Assembly: GCA_023662705.1 (NCBI GenBank)
Contig: JAMPIM010000018.1
Location: 1 to 36,571, forward strand
Direction of reading: 5' to 3'
DNA: 36,571 bases
DNA from: Candidatus Gastranaerophilales bacterium
Lineage (GTDB): Bacteria; Cyanobacteriota; Vampirovibrionia; Gastranaerophilales; Gastranaerophilaceae
Below the pieces are notes generated by a model that made no database searches, had not been told where the DNA came from, and saw only the letters and a program-made list of their open reading frames with translations. The first letter of the stretch is position 1. Each line of letters begins with the position of its first letter. Position numbers and translations under genes: made by a program. Positions 16,192 through 23,901 of this stretch are shown piece after piece.

Positions 16192-16227
16192 TCTCTCCCC
16201 CCAAAACTGTTGCCGTTTTCGCCGTTT

Positions 16228-16243
16228 TGTTATATTATATAAT
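16228..16243 (+). promoter_or_regulatory. Likely -10 region of the HD-GYP operon
   Basis: TGTTATATT (TG plus TATATT at 16231-16236) and a downstream TATAAT (16238-16243) lie 29-44 bases before the ATG at 16272. TTGCCG at 16210-16215 could be a -35 for TATTAT at 16233-16238 with a 17-base spacer. The precise start cannot be decided. Confidence 0.45.
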
Positions 16244-16271
16244 AAAACATTAAATTTGTAGAGAGGGTTTA

Positions 16272-17942
16272 ATGGGTCTGGAAAATTTTATTTACGAATC
16301 CGCAGAAGAGATTGTTAACGGAAGCTATGAAGAAGCCAAAGATCGTATCATCAAACATAAAGATATTTATCATGACGATACTGCAATCTGTTTCAGCTTG
16401 CTTGCTTTAGGAGCATACCGAACAAAGCATTTTAATGATTATTATCAGTTTATGAATGATGCACAATTCCTTACCGAACAATCAAAAGATTGCGTTACAA
16501 ATATGCTGCACGAAATTATTCTGGGGTATATAAATTTTACGGAAAAGAACAGCTCTCTTTATTCGATTAACTATAATAAAGCAAGAAAATTTGCTATTAA
16601 GAATCAAAAAACTGCATTCTTTGAAAAAATGACATCTCTGCTTCAATGTCCTCCAATTACCCATTTGAGTACTCATGCGCAGGTAAAAGACCCTCTTATA
16701 GCTTTGGTAAAAATCGGTCAGGCAGTTGCTGTAGAAAAAAATATTGATAACCTTATCAGAAATATTGCGGAAGAAACAAAAACAGCTCTAAATGCAGACC
16801 GATGCACCGTTTATCTCTACGACAAAGAACATAATGAACTTTACTCAAAAGTCGCAACAGGGATTGAAGATTTTAAAGAACTGAGAATCCCAGCCGATAA
16901 AGGTCTTGCGGGACACGTAGCGCAAACTGGTGAAACAATTAATATCAAAGACGCTTACAAAGATAAAAGATTTAATCCGGAAGTTGATAAAAAAACAGGA
17001 TACAAAACAAGAACAATTCTTTGTATGCCTATTAAAAACTTTAATCAGGAAATCATAGGTGTATTTCAGGTTCTTAATAAATTTGATGAAACATTTACTA
17101 TTGATGACGAAGATTTGCTGATAGCAATTGCTTCCAGTGCAGGTATTTCATTAGAAAACGCTCAGTTATTCGAAAAGCAAAACAAAATGCTTGAAGAACA
17201 AAAAGTTATTTTCAACAGCTTTATTGAAACACTTGCTTCTTCTATTGATGCCCGCGATAAGATTACATCAGGTCATTCTTCCAGAGTAAAAATGTATGCC
17301 TGCCTTATTGCAGAAGAATTTGGAATGGAAAAGAATGATATTTATATACTGGAAAAAGCTGCTGCGCTTCACGATATCGGCAAAATCGGGATTAGAGATT
17401 CCGTGCTTCAAAAAGAAGGAAAGCTTACCCCTGAAGAATACAAGCATATTCAGGAACATGTGGAAATTACGCATCATATATTAGAAAAAATTCATATGTC
17501 AGAAGATTTTCAACAGATAACAGATATTGCCTGCTCGCACCATGAAAAATTTGACGGTTCGGGTTATTATAGGGGGTTAAAAGGAGAAGAAATTCCGTTT
17601 GGCGGAAGGATTCTCGCTGTATCAGACGTTTTTGATGCCATAACTTCAAAAAGACATTATCGTGATAAAATGCCTATCGAAAAAGTTATTGATATTATTA
17701 TGAACGGTTCGGGCTCGCATTTTGATCCGCTTGTTGTAGAAAAATTCCTTGCAGTTAAACTTAGTGCTATCGTAGAAGTATTTTTGACAGAAAACTTTAT
17801 GGTATTGGACGACGAAGACAGAAAAACTCTCGATAAATACAATCTGCTCGATTTATATTACTCAATTGTTAATAATTGCAGCAATATGCTTTTGCAAGTA
17901 TTTAACAAATATTATGTAGGTGTTGATTTAGAAAATGAATAA
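16272..17942 (+). CDS. GAF-HD-GYP domain protein, c-di-GMP phosphodiesterase-like
   Basis: A 556-residue cytoplasmic sensor. Residues 1-140 are helical and TPR-like without a firm match. A GAF domain covers about 145-300 (NADRCTVYLYDKEHN, GLAGHVAQTGE), followed by a coiled linker. The HD-GYP domain spans about 310-500: SGHSSRVKMYA (333-343), HDIGKIGIRD (367-376), EHVEITHHIL (395-404), SHHEKFDGSGYYRG (422-435) and SDVFDAITSKRHYR (451-464). The metal-binding His and Asp residues are all present, so activity is expected, but the third residue of the GYP triplet is Tyr instead of Pro. HD-GYP proteins hydrolyse c-di-GMP to pGpG or GMP. AGAGGG precedes the start, and it overlaps the next gene by eight bases. 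Confidence 0.93.
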   Translation: MGLENFIYESAEEIVNGSYEEAKDRIIKHKDIYHDDTAICFSLLALGAYRTKHFNDYYQFMNDAQFLTEQSKDCVTNMLHEIILGYINFTEKNSSLYSINYNKARKFAIKNQKTAFFEKMTSLLQCPPITHLSTHAQVKDPLIALVKIGQAVAVEKNIDNLIRNIAEETKTALNADRCTVYLYDKEHNELYSKVATGIEDFKELRIPADKGLAGHVAQTGETINIKDAYKDKRFNPEVDKKTGYKTRTILCMPIKNFNQEIIGVFQVLNKFDETFTIDDEDLLIAIASSAGISLENAQLFEKQNKMLEEQKVIFNSFIETLASSIDARDKITSGHSSRVKMYACLIAEEFGMEKNDIYILEKAAALHDIGKIGIRDSVLQKEGKLTPEEYKHIQEHVEITHHILEKIHMSEDFQQITDIACSHHEKFDGSGYYRGLKGEEIPFGGRILAVSDVFDAITSKRHYRDKMPIEKVIDIIMNGSGSHFDPLVVEKFLAVKLSAIVEVFLTENFMVLDDEDRKTLDKYNLLDLYYSIVNNCSNMLLQVFNKYYVGVDLENE

Positions 17943-19458
17943 ACTTATCGGAAAAACATTAATATTACTTGCAGCAGCAGGGCTTGTGCATTCTTCTGCG
18001 GCAGCAGAACCCGTACAAAAACCTCTTATGCTTAGAGCTGAAACGAATGCTGCTAATATGGAAATGGTTATTAAAGATAACTTTGTAAAAGCAAAATACG
18101 CCTCAGCAGAAAACAGATTTTTACAGGGAAATGTTAAAGCTTCTCATGATGATTTTGCAGATTTAATCTCAAGAGCGGTGCATGATGATTATGTTTTTAT
18201 GATTTACGGTATGAAGATGGCTGAATACGGATTCTTTGATTTATCTGATGAGTTATTCAGACGTCTTGATAACAATCTTTATACACAGAATTATGCAAAA
18301 GATATAAGAAAATTTTATTATCCGTCAGGTTTGGTAAATGCTAAAGATACTATTTATCTGGCTGATGCTTACGCAAGTATTGTTTACAATAACCTTGCAA
18401 TTGAAACCACATCAGAGCTTTTGAACAGCACTCAGGCTGCTGAAAGTGATTATAAAAATTATTTAATTGCATTAGGTTATTATAAATCAAATAATTTACC
18501 GCAGGCTTTAAAATACATTAACAATGCGATTATGGAAAATGATGTTAATGTTAATTATAAGATATTAAAAGCAAAAATCTTAGCTGATTCAAAGAAATCA
18601 AAACAGGCATTGAAGGTTCTTGCAGAAATTAAGAAAACCGAATTTGCAACAGTTGATTTTCAGGAAAAAGTAAGAGCGATAGAAGAGTATGTTGAATACA
18701 AAGTTGCAAAAGATGAGCCATTAAAAGATTATCATTTGTCTTATTATTATCATTTGCAAGACAAGAGTCTTTTGGCAACAAAGGTTTTGCAATCGGCAAT
18801 TTTGCAGGCAAAACAGTACGCTCCGCAGATATTTGCACTACTGGGTAAAATTTATTATGACAATGACGAAGCTCTTAAGGCTCAGGAATTTGCACAGAGA
18901 GCTTACAAAGAAGACAATAGGAACTATATCGCAGCTATTACTCTTGCTGATTTGAGTTTTGATGAGAGAAAATACGAAGATGCTTTGAAATATTATAAAG
19001 CAGCAAAAAAACTTACTAAAGATGCCGCTCCGTCAGTTGGTATAGCAAAAACTTATCTTGCCTTAGAACAGGATAAAAAATCAAAAAAATTATACGAAAA
19101 ATTATTAAAAAAACACAGTGGCGATGAAGATTTACTTATAGGCTCATTAAAAGTATTCCCGCAAAGAGCTGACGATTATCTTGCAAGAATAGCTTCCGTT
19201 GACATTTCTAACAACGAAATCTGGCTGGGTTTGGCTAATTTAGCGATTAAGGACAAAAATTATTCAATGGCTGAAACTTATTTGAATAATTCATATTATA
19301 TTGACGAAAACAACTTTAAATATTATTATTATTTAAGTGTGGTATTAAGAGCAAAAGGTGATATTGAAAAGTCTAATCAATCTTTGGTAAGATGTTCAAT
19401 CCTTAACTCTGATTATGCATCTAACATCAATCCGGGACACAGTATTTATGAAGAGTAA
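17935..19458 (+). CDS. Exported TPR-repeat protein
   Basis: A 507-residue protein with an N-terminal signal peptide (MNKLIGK, then a hydrophobic stretch ending HSSAAA, cleavage probably after residue 24) followed by tetratricopeptide-type helical repeats. Recognisable units include ALKYINNAIMENDVNVNYKI, ALKAQEFAQRAYKEDNRNYI, YEDALKYYKAAKKLTKDAAP and YSMAETYLNNSYYIDENNF. It has no enzymatic motif and probably acts as a periplasmic or outer-membrane-associated scaffold. It starts inside the 3' end of the HD-GYP gene (eight-base overlap) and overlaps the first response regulator by 11 bases, so an exported protein is translated from the same message as cytoplasmic signalling proteins. Its role in the signalling is unknown. 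Confidence 0.85.
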   Translation: MNKLIGKTLILLAAAGLVHSSAAAEPVQKPLMLRAETNAANMEMVIKDNFVKAKYASAENRFLQGNVKASHDDFADLISRAVHDDYVFMIYGMKMAEYGFFDLSDELFRRLDNNLYTQNYAKDIRKFYYPSGLVNAKDTIYLADAYASIVYNNLAIETTSELLNSTQAAESDYKNYLIALGYYKSNNLPQALKYINNAIMENDVNVNYKILKAKILADSKKSKQALKVLAEIKKTEFATVDFQEKVRAIEEYVEYKVAKDEPLKDYHLSYYYHLQDKSLLATKVLQSAILQAKQYAPQIFALLGKIYYDNDEALKAQEFAQRAYKEDNRNYIAAITLADLSFDERKYEDALKYYKAAKKLTKDAAPSVGIAKTYLALEQDKKSKKLYEKLLKKHSGDEDLLIGSLKVFPQRADDYLARIASVDISNNEIWLGLANLAIKDKNYSMAETYLNNSYYIDENNFKYYYYLSVVLRAKGDIEKSNQSLVRCSILNSDYASNINPGHSIYEE

Positions 19459-20095
19459 CATTTTAATCGTTGAAGACCATGAACTAACCAGATTCGGCTT
19501 AAAAACAGCATTTGAAGCTTGTGATTATGTTGAAAATATATTTGAAGCAGAATCAGCAGAAACCGGTATTGATGTTATTGACAGTAATCACGTTGATTTG
19601 GTTATTATGGACTTAGGTCTGCCGGGTATGGACGGGATTCAGGCAACCGAAAAAGTAAAACAACACGACAGAGATTTGAAGGTCGTGATTTTAACCTCTC
19701 ACAATGATTCTCAAGAGGTTCTAAATTCCTTGAAAGCAGGTGCTAACGCATATTGTTCAAAAGAAATCAATCCAAAAAGATTAACACAGGTTGTACAATC
19801 AGTATTGGATGGAGCTTCCTGGTTTGACCCTTCAATCGCACATATTGTACTTGAAGCAGCTGCAAAATCACAGCAGGTTGAACAGCCGAAGCCTGAAAAA
19901 GATTACGGGTTAACATCTCGTGAAGCACAGATTTTAAAACTGATTACGGAAGGCTACAGCAATAACGAAATTGCAAACCAGCTTTTTGTAAGCATAAATA
20001 CAACAAAAGCGCACGTCGCAAGTATTTTGCAAAAATTGGAAGTTGATGACAGATTACAAGCGGCATTAAAAGCCCTAAAAGAAAGATTGGTATAG
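19448..20095 (+). CDS. NarL/FixJ-family response regulator
   Basis: A 215-residue two-domain transcription regulator. The receiver has the acidic pair near E9-D10, the phospho-acceptor Asp55 in LVIMDLGLPGMDG, Thr83 in ILTSHND and Lys105 in YCSKEI. The C-terminal LuxR-type HTH is LTSREAQILKLITEGYSNNE (residues 155-174) followed by IANQLFVSINTTKAHVASIL. Phosphorylation would trigger dimerisation and DNA binding. I chose the ATG at 19448, which gives MKSNILIVED directly at the receiver beta-1 strand; a further upstream ATG would add an atypical extension. It overlaps the TPR gene by 11 bases and is followed by the second regulator with one base between stop and start. No histidine kinase gene is nearby. 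Confidence 0.92.
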   Translation: MKSNILIVEDHELTRFGLKTAFEACDYVENIFEAESAETGIDVIDSNHVDLVIMDLGLPGMDGIQATEKVKQHDRDLKVVILTSHNDSQEVLNSLKAGANAYCSKEINPKRLTQVVQSVLDGASWFDPSIAHIVLEAAAKSQQVEQPKPEKDYGLTSREAQILKLITEGYSNNEIANQLFVSINTTKAHVASILQKLEVDDRLQAALKALKERLV

Positions 20096-20096
20096 A

Positions 20097-20723
20097 ATGG
20101 GCGGAATTGCTTCAATATTAGTAGTAGATGATAATCCTAAGTTTCTTGCCGACGCATTGCCGATGTACGGCTACGATGTTACTGTTGCAGAAGATGGAAT
20201 TGAAGCTTTAAAAATTTTATTCGAAGAAGAAAAGCATTTTGATTTAATGCTTCTTGATGTAATGATGCCTAATATGGACGGATGGGATACTTTAAAAGCA
20301 GTTCGCAAAAACAAAAAGACTGAATATTTACCTGTCATTATGATTACGGCTGTAAGTGAAGAACAGAAAGTTGTAACAGGCTTAAGAACAGGTGCTGATG
20401 ATTATATAGTAAAACCTTTTATCTTACCAAACCTCCTTGCAAGGGTGGAAGCTGTTTTAAGACGTTCTCAATGGCAGAAAGAGACTCAGCCTAAAAAAGA
20501 AAAAACAATTAATAAAGGGGTAAATGTCGAAGCGCTCACTCCGAAGGAAAAAGAAGTACTTGCGCTTGTTGCAAAAGGGGCAAGCAATCAAGATATTGCA
20601 GACAAGCTTTGTGTAAGAGATGTTACTGTAAAAACTCATTTAAACAGTATTTTTAAGAAGCTGAAAGTTTCAAATAGAACTCAAGCTGTTTTGCTTGCAA
20701 TGGAAATAGATTTAATTAATTGA
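20097..20723 (+). CDS. Response regulator with LuxR-type HTH
   Basis: A 208-residue regulator. Its receiver resembles the OmpR type (VVDDNPKF at 9-16, phospho-acceptor Asp54 in LMLLDVMMPNMDGWD, Thr84, and DDYIVKPF with Lys106), yet it is joined to a LuxR/NarL-type HTH (LTPKEKEVLALVAKGASNQD at residues 147-166, then KTHLNSIFKKLKVSNRTQAV). All phosphorylation residues are intact. It begins one base after the stop of the neighbouring regulator, so the two may be expressed in a fixed ratio and could form heterodimers or act on shared targets. The two receivers are clearly different, so this is not a recent tandem copy. Confidence 0.92.
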   Translation: MGGIASILVVDDNPKFLADALPMYGYDVTVAEDGIEALKILFEEEKHFDLMLLDVMMPNMDGWDTLKAVRKNKKTEYLPVIMITAVSEEQKVVTGLRTGADDYIVKPFILPNLLARVEAVLRRSQWQKETQPKKEKTINKGVNVEALTPKEKEVLALVAKGASNQDIADKLCVRDVTVKTHLNSIFKKLKVSNRTQAVLLAMEIDLIN

Positions 20724-20736
20724 AGAGGAATATAAA

Positions 20737-21252
20737 ATGTTATCAAAAGAAGAATTATCAAACTTATTATTAACAGATACAGATGCTTTTAATGAAGCTG
20801 CGAAAGGTGCTGACTTAAGCGAAACAGATTTTTCGGGCAGTACATTGGAAGGAGCTGTTTTTGATAATATTGATTTGAATTCATCTTCATTTGCAGATGC
20901 ACAGCTTACTGATGTAAAATTTATCGGATGCGATTTGACTTCTGTAGATTTTAACAGAGCTCACGTTATTGAATGTTCATTTAGTCAATCAGTATTAAAC
21001 GGCGCGGATTTCAGTTATGCAACAGTTGATTATTGCAACTTCTCGGAAGCAGACCTTGCTGGTACAATCTTAAGAGATGCAGACTTATCAAACTCTGATT
21101 TTACGGAAGCAGAAAACCTTAACGCAAGCAGATTTGATGATTCGACAGTATGGCCTGATAACGAAAACCTGCCTGATGATTTTGATTCAAGCTACTCTGA
21201 TGATTTATCGTCTTTAAAAGACGATGATGACTTTGCTCCATCAGATTATTAA
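20737..21252 (+). CDS. Pentapeptide-repeat protein
   Basis: A 171-residue protein whose middle (about residues 25-130) is built of A(D/N)LXX-type pentapeptide repeats: GADLSETDFSGSTLEGAVFD, later NGADFSYATVDYCNFSEADL and RDADLSNSDFTEAENLNASR. Such repeats fold as a right-handed four-sided beta helix; some mimic DNA and inhibit gyrase, many are of unknown role. The C-terminal 40 residues are highly acidic (DDFDSSYSDDLSSLKDDDDF). There is no signal peptide, so it is probably cytoplasmic. It closes the HD-GYP operon, 13 bases after the second response regulator with GAGGAA as its ribosome-binding site. It ends with a four-base overlap with the minus-strand gene that follows. Confidence 0.88.
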   Translation: MLSKEELSNLLLTDTDAFNEAAKGADLSETDFSGSTLEGAVFDNIDLNSSSFADAQLTDVKFIGCDLTSVDFNRAHVIECSFSQSVLNGADFSYATVDYCNFSEADLAGTILRDADLSNSDFTEAENLNASRFDDSTVWPDNENLPDDFDSSYSDDLSSLKDDDDFAPSDY

Positions 21253-21899
21253 TCTATAAATTGTTCAAGATTAACTATTTCTTTTTCTAAAGGTTTGTAT
21301 TCCATTTGAAATGGAAATTCTTTGAGTTGTTCTTTGATTCTATATTTACGACAGTTCATTTTAACTTTAGAATCAGCTGCTCTTTCTTGCGTAAAACCTA
21401 TAGACTCATACTTTTTAATAACATCAAAAGGCCCGTTTGTTACAGCTTCCAAACTGATTCCGGAAACCTCGTCTCGTTCAGCATCTTTGTATAATTGATA
21501 TAATAAAGCTGAACCTGCAAATGGAACTTTTTTATTAGGGGATTGCGGAATTGAACAAATTCCTTCTAAAAAAAACGATGAATCCGGAGTATAAGTCATA
21601 ATTGCGCAAGGTTTTTTATCTTGAAAAGCAACATAAGTTCTATTATCAGGGTCATGTGCACAAGCAATACAATAATCAAAAACTTTTTGCCAGCGACGCT
21701 GCAAGAATTCAGTTAACTTGGGGAATAAACTTTTATACCTTGTTTTTTGTTTTAATTTATCTAAAAAAACTCTATCAGAACGATCCAAAAGATAGATTTC
21801 CATATCTGATACAGTTCTGCCTTTTGCAGTTGCCGAAATATTAGCAACTTTATATGCCTGAAAGTTCAGAGAATTATTATTACAAGGGTAAATATTCAT
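21249..21899 (-). CDS. GNAT-like acetyltransferase fold protein
   Basis: A 216-residue protein of uncertain function. The middle and C-terminal part outlines a GNAT N-acetyltransferase: YVAFQDKKPCAIMTY (beta-strand pair), GICSIPQSPNKKVPFAGSAL (the acetyl-CoA loop is replaced by a longer one), LLYQLYKDAERDEVSGISLE, and KKYESIGFTQ as the usual closing motif. The acetyl-CoA binding R/Q-x-x-G-x-G/A pattern is not clean, so activity is doubtful. The N-terminus MNIYPCNNNSLNFQAYK is an unusual short leader, also found in part in the protein at 22264. There is no clear Shine-Dalgarno sequence. Its 3' end overlaps the pentapeptide gene by four bases. Confidence 0.68.
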   Translation of the reverse strand: MNIYPCNNNSLNFQAYKVANISATAKGRTVSDMEIYLLDRSDRVFLDKLKQKTRYKSLFPKLTEFLQRRWQKVFDYCIACAHDPDNRTYVAFQDKKPCAIMTYTPDSSFFLEGICSIPQSPNKKVPFAGSALLYQLYKDAERDEVSGISLEAVTNGPFDVIKKYESIGFTQERAADSKVKMNCRKYRIKEQLKEFPFQMEYKPLEKEIVNLEQFID

Positions 21900-21972
21900 A
21901 CTAAAATAAAGCTTCTGAACAGTTTTTTTGCCGAATTGTTACAATAAATTTACAATAATGCTTGTAAAATAT

Positions 21973-22001
21973 TTGAGTTTAGGGTACACTACTGTTATAA
22001 T
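21973..22001 (+). promoter_or_regulatory. rpmB promoter, extended -10 with consensus TATAAT
   Basis: TTGAGT (21973-21978), a 17-base spacer, and TATAAT (21996-22001) preceded by TG at 21993-21994. This is the best-matching promoter in the window; predicted start is near 22008, giving a leader of about 20 bases. Confidence 0.75.
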
Positions 22002-22026
22002 ACACTGGTAGAAAGAAGGAAAAATC

Positions 22027-22218
22027 ATGGCAAAACATTGTGAAGTATGCGGCAAATCTGCATTAAAATCATCAAAATTAACATTCTCTCATAAACAAAT
22101 TCCTAACAGACAAACTCCAAATCTACAAGAAATCAGAGTTAACGTAAACGGACAAACTAAGAGAATGACAGTTTGTACTTCTTGCTTAAAAGCAGGCAAA
22201 GTTCAAAAAGCTGTATAA
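22027..22218 (+). CDS. rpmB: 50S ribosomal protein bL28
   Basis: A 63-residue bL28, a large-subunit protein needed for late assembly and 70S formation. MAKHCEVCGKSALKSSKLTF followed by SHKQIPNRQTPNLQEIRV is the family pattern. Four cysteines (5, 8, 50, 53) form two CXXC knuckles, so this is the zinc-binding form; organisms with that form sometimes carry a second, cysteine-free paralogue that replaces it under zinc starvation, but none is visible here. AGAAAGGAA is the ribosome-binding site. A single-gene unit with its own promoter and an intrinsic terminator. Confidence 0.95.
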   Translation: MAKHCEVCGKSALKSSKLTFSHKQIPNRQTPNLQEIRVNVNGQTKRMTVCTSCLKAGKVQKAV

Positions 22219-22232
22219 GGTTTATACAAAAT

Positions 22233-22265
22233 AAAAAAACGGGCTTCAATGAAGCCCGTTTTTTT
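22233..22265. terminator. Bidirectional intrinsic terminator after rpmB
   Basis: ACGGGCTTC (22239-22247) pairs with GAAGCCCGT (22251-22259) around a three-base loop, flanked by seven A residues on one side and seven T residues on the other. The stop codon of the convergent minus-strand gene lies in the T tract. Confidence 0.93.
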
Positions 22266-23202
22266 ATTCTTTTCCCATTTCTTTTCTAACTTGTGCTTTT
22301 GCAGCGGCAAGAACTTCTTTTAGTTCAGGATGAGCATCCCAAAATCGTTTAAAGAAACCTCTTCTTGCTCTTGATTCGCAATCTGATATTGACATATTTT
22401 GAATAACTTTTGCAACAGTTTGACGAACATAAGCAGATTCTCCTGCTGTAAACCTTGACAACGCTTCCCTGATTTCAGGACATAATTCCCAAGTTCTTCT
22501 ATCAAACTCGGAAATCTTTTCGCGTCTTTCAGGGTGAAGTTTGTCATGTTCTAACATCCGTTCTCGCTGTGCTGCTCTATATTCTGGAGTTTTACACCCC
22601 TGAGCCGCATGACGGTTTCTTGCATACATCAAATCAGGATGTGCAGCATTATAAGCTTGGGTTTTCTGCGCAATTTCTCTGTTTCCTTCTTCATCTGATG
22701 CTTTTAATAAAGTTCTGTAATTAGGCGGATAATATACAAATCCGATTTGTTTCAATGCCCAATCAAGAGATGAGCGGTTTGGCAAACCCAATTCCTGTGC
22801 AACTTCATCTTTGGTTTTAAGATTAACCCACAATTCCTGAAGCATTTTTAAAGGGAAATTTATATCCTTTGTTGTCTCTTCAAATTGTTGTTTATAAACA
22901 GAATCTCTTTTAAAGACAACAGCATCAGCCATATATGCAAACTCCGGAAAATCCGTTCTTACTGCATCCATACTTGTATATTCCAATAAAGGAGTATATC
23001 TTTCTAAATGTAATTCTTTTAAAGATTTTGTTGTTTCAGGTGTACGGGCAACTATACTTTGTGCCTGCTCTAAAATCTGTGGAGGCACAAGATTTGCACG
23101 TTTTTCAACGATATATTTCAAAGAAATAGGCTTTCCTCTGCCTTCAAAAGAAGGGTTTAAATAATTTTGATAACTAAAAGAGTTTATAGACTGTATTTTC
23201 AT
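22264..23202 (-). CDS. HTH and HP-repeat protein of unknown function
   Basis: A 312-residue charged protein I do not recognise. The N-terminus MKIQSINSFSYQNYLNPSFE is low in charge and ends in a short SFEG motif. A central HTH-like stretch (TKDEVAQELGLPNRSSLDWA) could bind DNA. The C-terminal 130 residues carry about four loose repeats of the form aromatic or hydrophobic residue, then HP-E/D: AYNAAHPDLMYARNR, LEHDKLHPERREKISE, TWELCPEIREALS and FKRFWDAHPELKEVLAA. No enzyme motif is visible. A ribosome-binding GAGGG lies 13 bases before the ATG, and an inverted repeat surrounds the start codon. It follows clpP by 36 bases on the same strand and is probably the last gene of that operon. Confidence 0.72.
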   Translation of the reverse strand: MKIQSINSFSYQNYLNPSFEGRGKPISLKYIVEKRANLVPPQILEQAQSIVARTPETTKSLKELHLERYTPLLEYTSMDAVRTDFPEFAYMADAVVFKRDSVYKQQFEETTKDINFPLKMLQELWVNLKTKDEVAQELGLPNRSSLDWALKQIGFVYYPPNYRTLLKASDEEGNREIAQKTQAYNAAHPDLMYARNRHAAQGCKTPEYRAAQRERMLEHDKLHPERREKISEFDRRTWELCPEIREALSRFTAGESAYVRQTVAKVIQNMSISDCESRARRGFFKRFWDAHPELKEVLAAAKAQVRKEMGKE

Positions 23203-23215
23203 ACTATCTATAAAC
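23182..23215 (-). promoter_or_regulatory. Hairpin enclosing the start codon of the HTH/HP-repeat gene
   Basis: GTTTATAGA (23182-23190) and TCTATAAAC (23207-23215) form a perfect 9-bp stem around a 16-base loop that contains the ATG (23200-23202). The GAGGG ribosome-binding site abuts the stem. The stem is mainly A-T pairs, so it would melt easily. Confidence 0.45.
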
Positions 23216-23238
23216 CCTCTAAAAAAATTTTTTGCGCA

Positions 23239-23847
23239 CTACGCATCAACTGATGTTACTACTTTGTCAATCAATCCGTATTCAACAGCTTCAGCAGCTG
23301 ACAAGTAATGATCGCGTTCACAGTCATCTTTAACTTTTTCAAACGGCTGACCAGAATTTTCTGCCATAATACCGATTAACATATCTTTCATTCTCAAAAT
23401 TTCTTTAGCTTCAAGCTCGATATCAGTTGCCTGACCTTTTGCACCGCCTAAAGGCTGGTGAATCATAATACGAGCACTTGGAAGAGCCATTCTCTTTCCT
23501 TTTGCACCCGCAGAAAGCAAGAATGCACCCATTGAAGCAGCTTCACCCAGACAAATTGTCTGAACATCAGCTTTAATAAGGTTCATTGTGTCATAAATTG
23601 CCATACCTGCTGTGATTACACCACCAGGGGAATTAATATACAACATAATATCTTTTTCAGGATTTTCACTATCCAATAACAAAAGCTGTGCAACTACAGA
23701 GTTTGCAACTTCATCATCAATTTCCGTTCCCAAGAAAATAATTCTTTCTCTCAAAAGTCTTGAAAAGATATCAAAAGACTTTTCACCGCGTGAAGATGAT
23801 TCAATAACCGTTGGCACATAGCTCAATATTTTTTTCATATCTGACAT
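23239..23847 (-). CDS. clpP: ATP-dependent Clp protease proteolytic subunit
   Basis: A 202-residue serine protease subunit that forms a tetradecameric chamber and degrades proteins fed by ClpX or ClpA-type ATPases. The catalytic triad is visible: Ser105 in GEAASMGAFLLSAG, His130 in IMIHQPLGG, and Asp179 in CERDHYLSAAEA. The family core LYINSPGGVITAGMAIYDTM is at about 69-88, and the C-terminus ends AVEYGLIDKVV. The length fits ClpP without a long propeptide. AAGGAGAG is the ribosome-binding site. Here clpX and tig, the usual neighbours, are absent; instead a small LapA-like gene lies 54 bases upstream and the HTH/HP-repeat gene 36 bases downstream on the same strand. Confidence 0.96.
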   Translation of the reverse strand: MSDMKKILSYVPTVIESSSRGEKSFDIFSRLLRERIIFLGTEIDDEVANSVVAQLLLLDSENPEKDIMLYINSPGGVITAGMAIYDTMNLIKADVQTICLGEAASMGAFLLSAGAKGKRMALPSARIMIHQPLGGAKGQATDIELEAKEILRMKDMLIGIMAENSGQPFEKVKDDCERDHYLSAAEAVEYGLIDKVVTSVDA

Positions 23848-23901
23848 AAGTCTCTCCTTGTATTTTACAAGTATTCTAAACTAAAACTAACCTTAAAACA
23901 A

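Noticed and set aside
18629..18838. Minus-strand frame within the TPR protein gene
   Set aside because: Shadow of the repeat-rich plus-strand gene with no start signal.
21900..22026. Possible riboswitch or ribosomal-protein leader before rpmB
   Set aside because: The predicted transcript start leaves only about 20 bases of leader, too short for a structured element.
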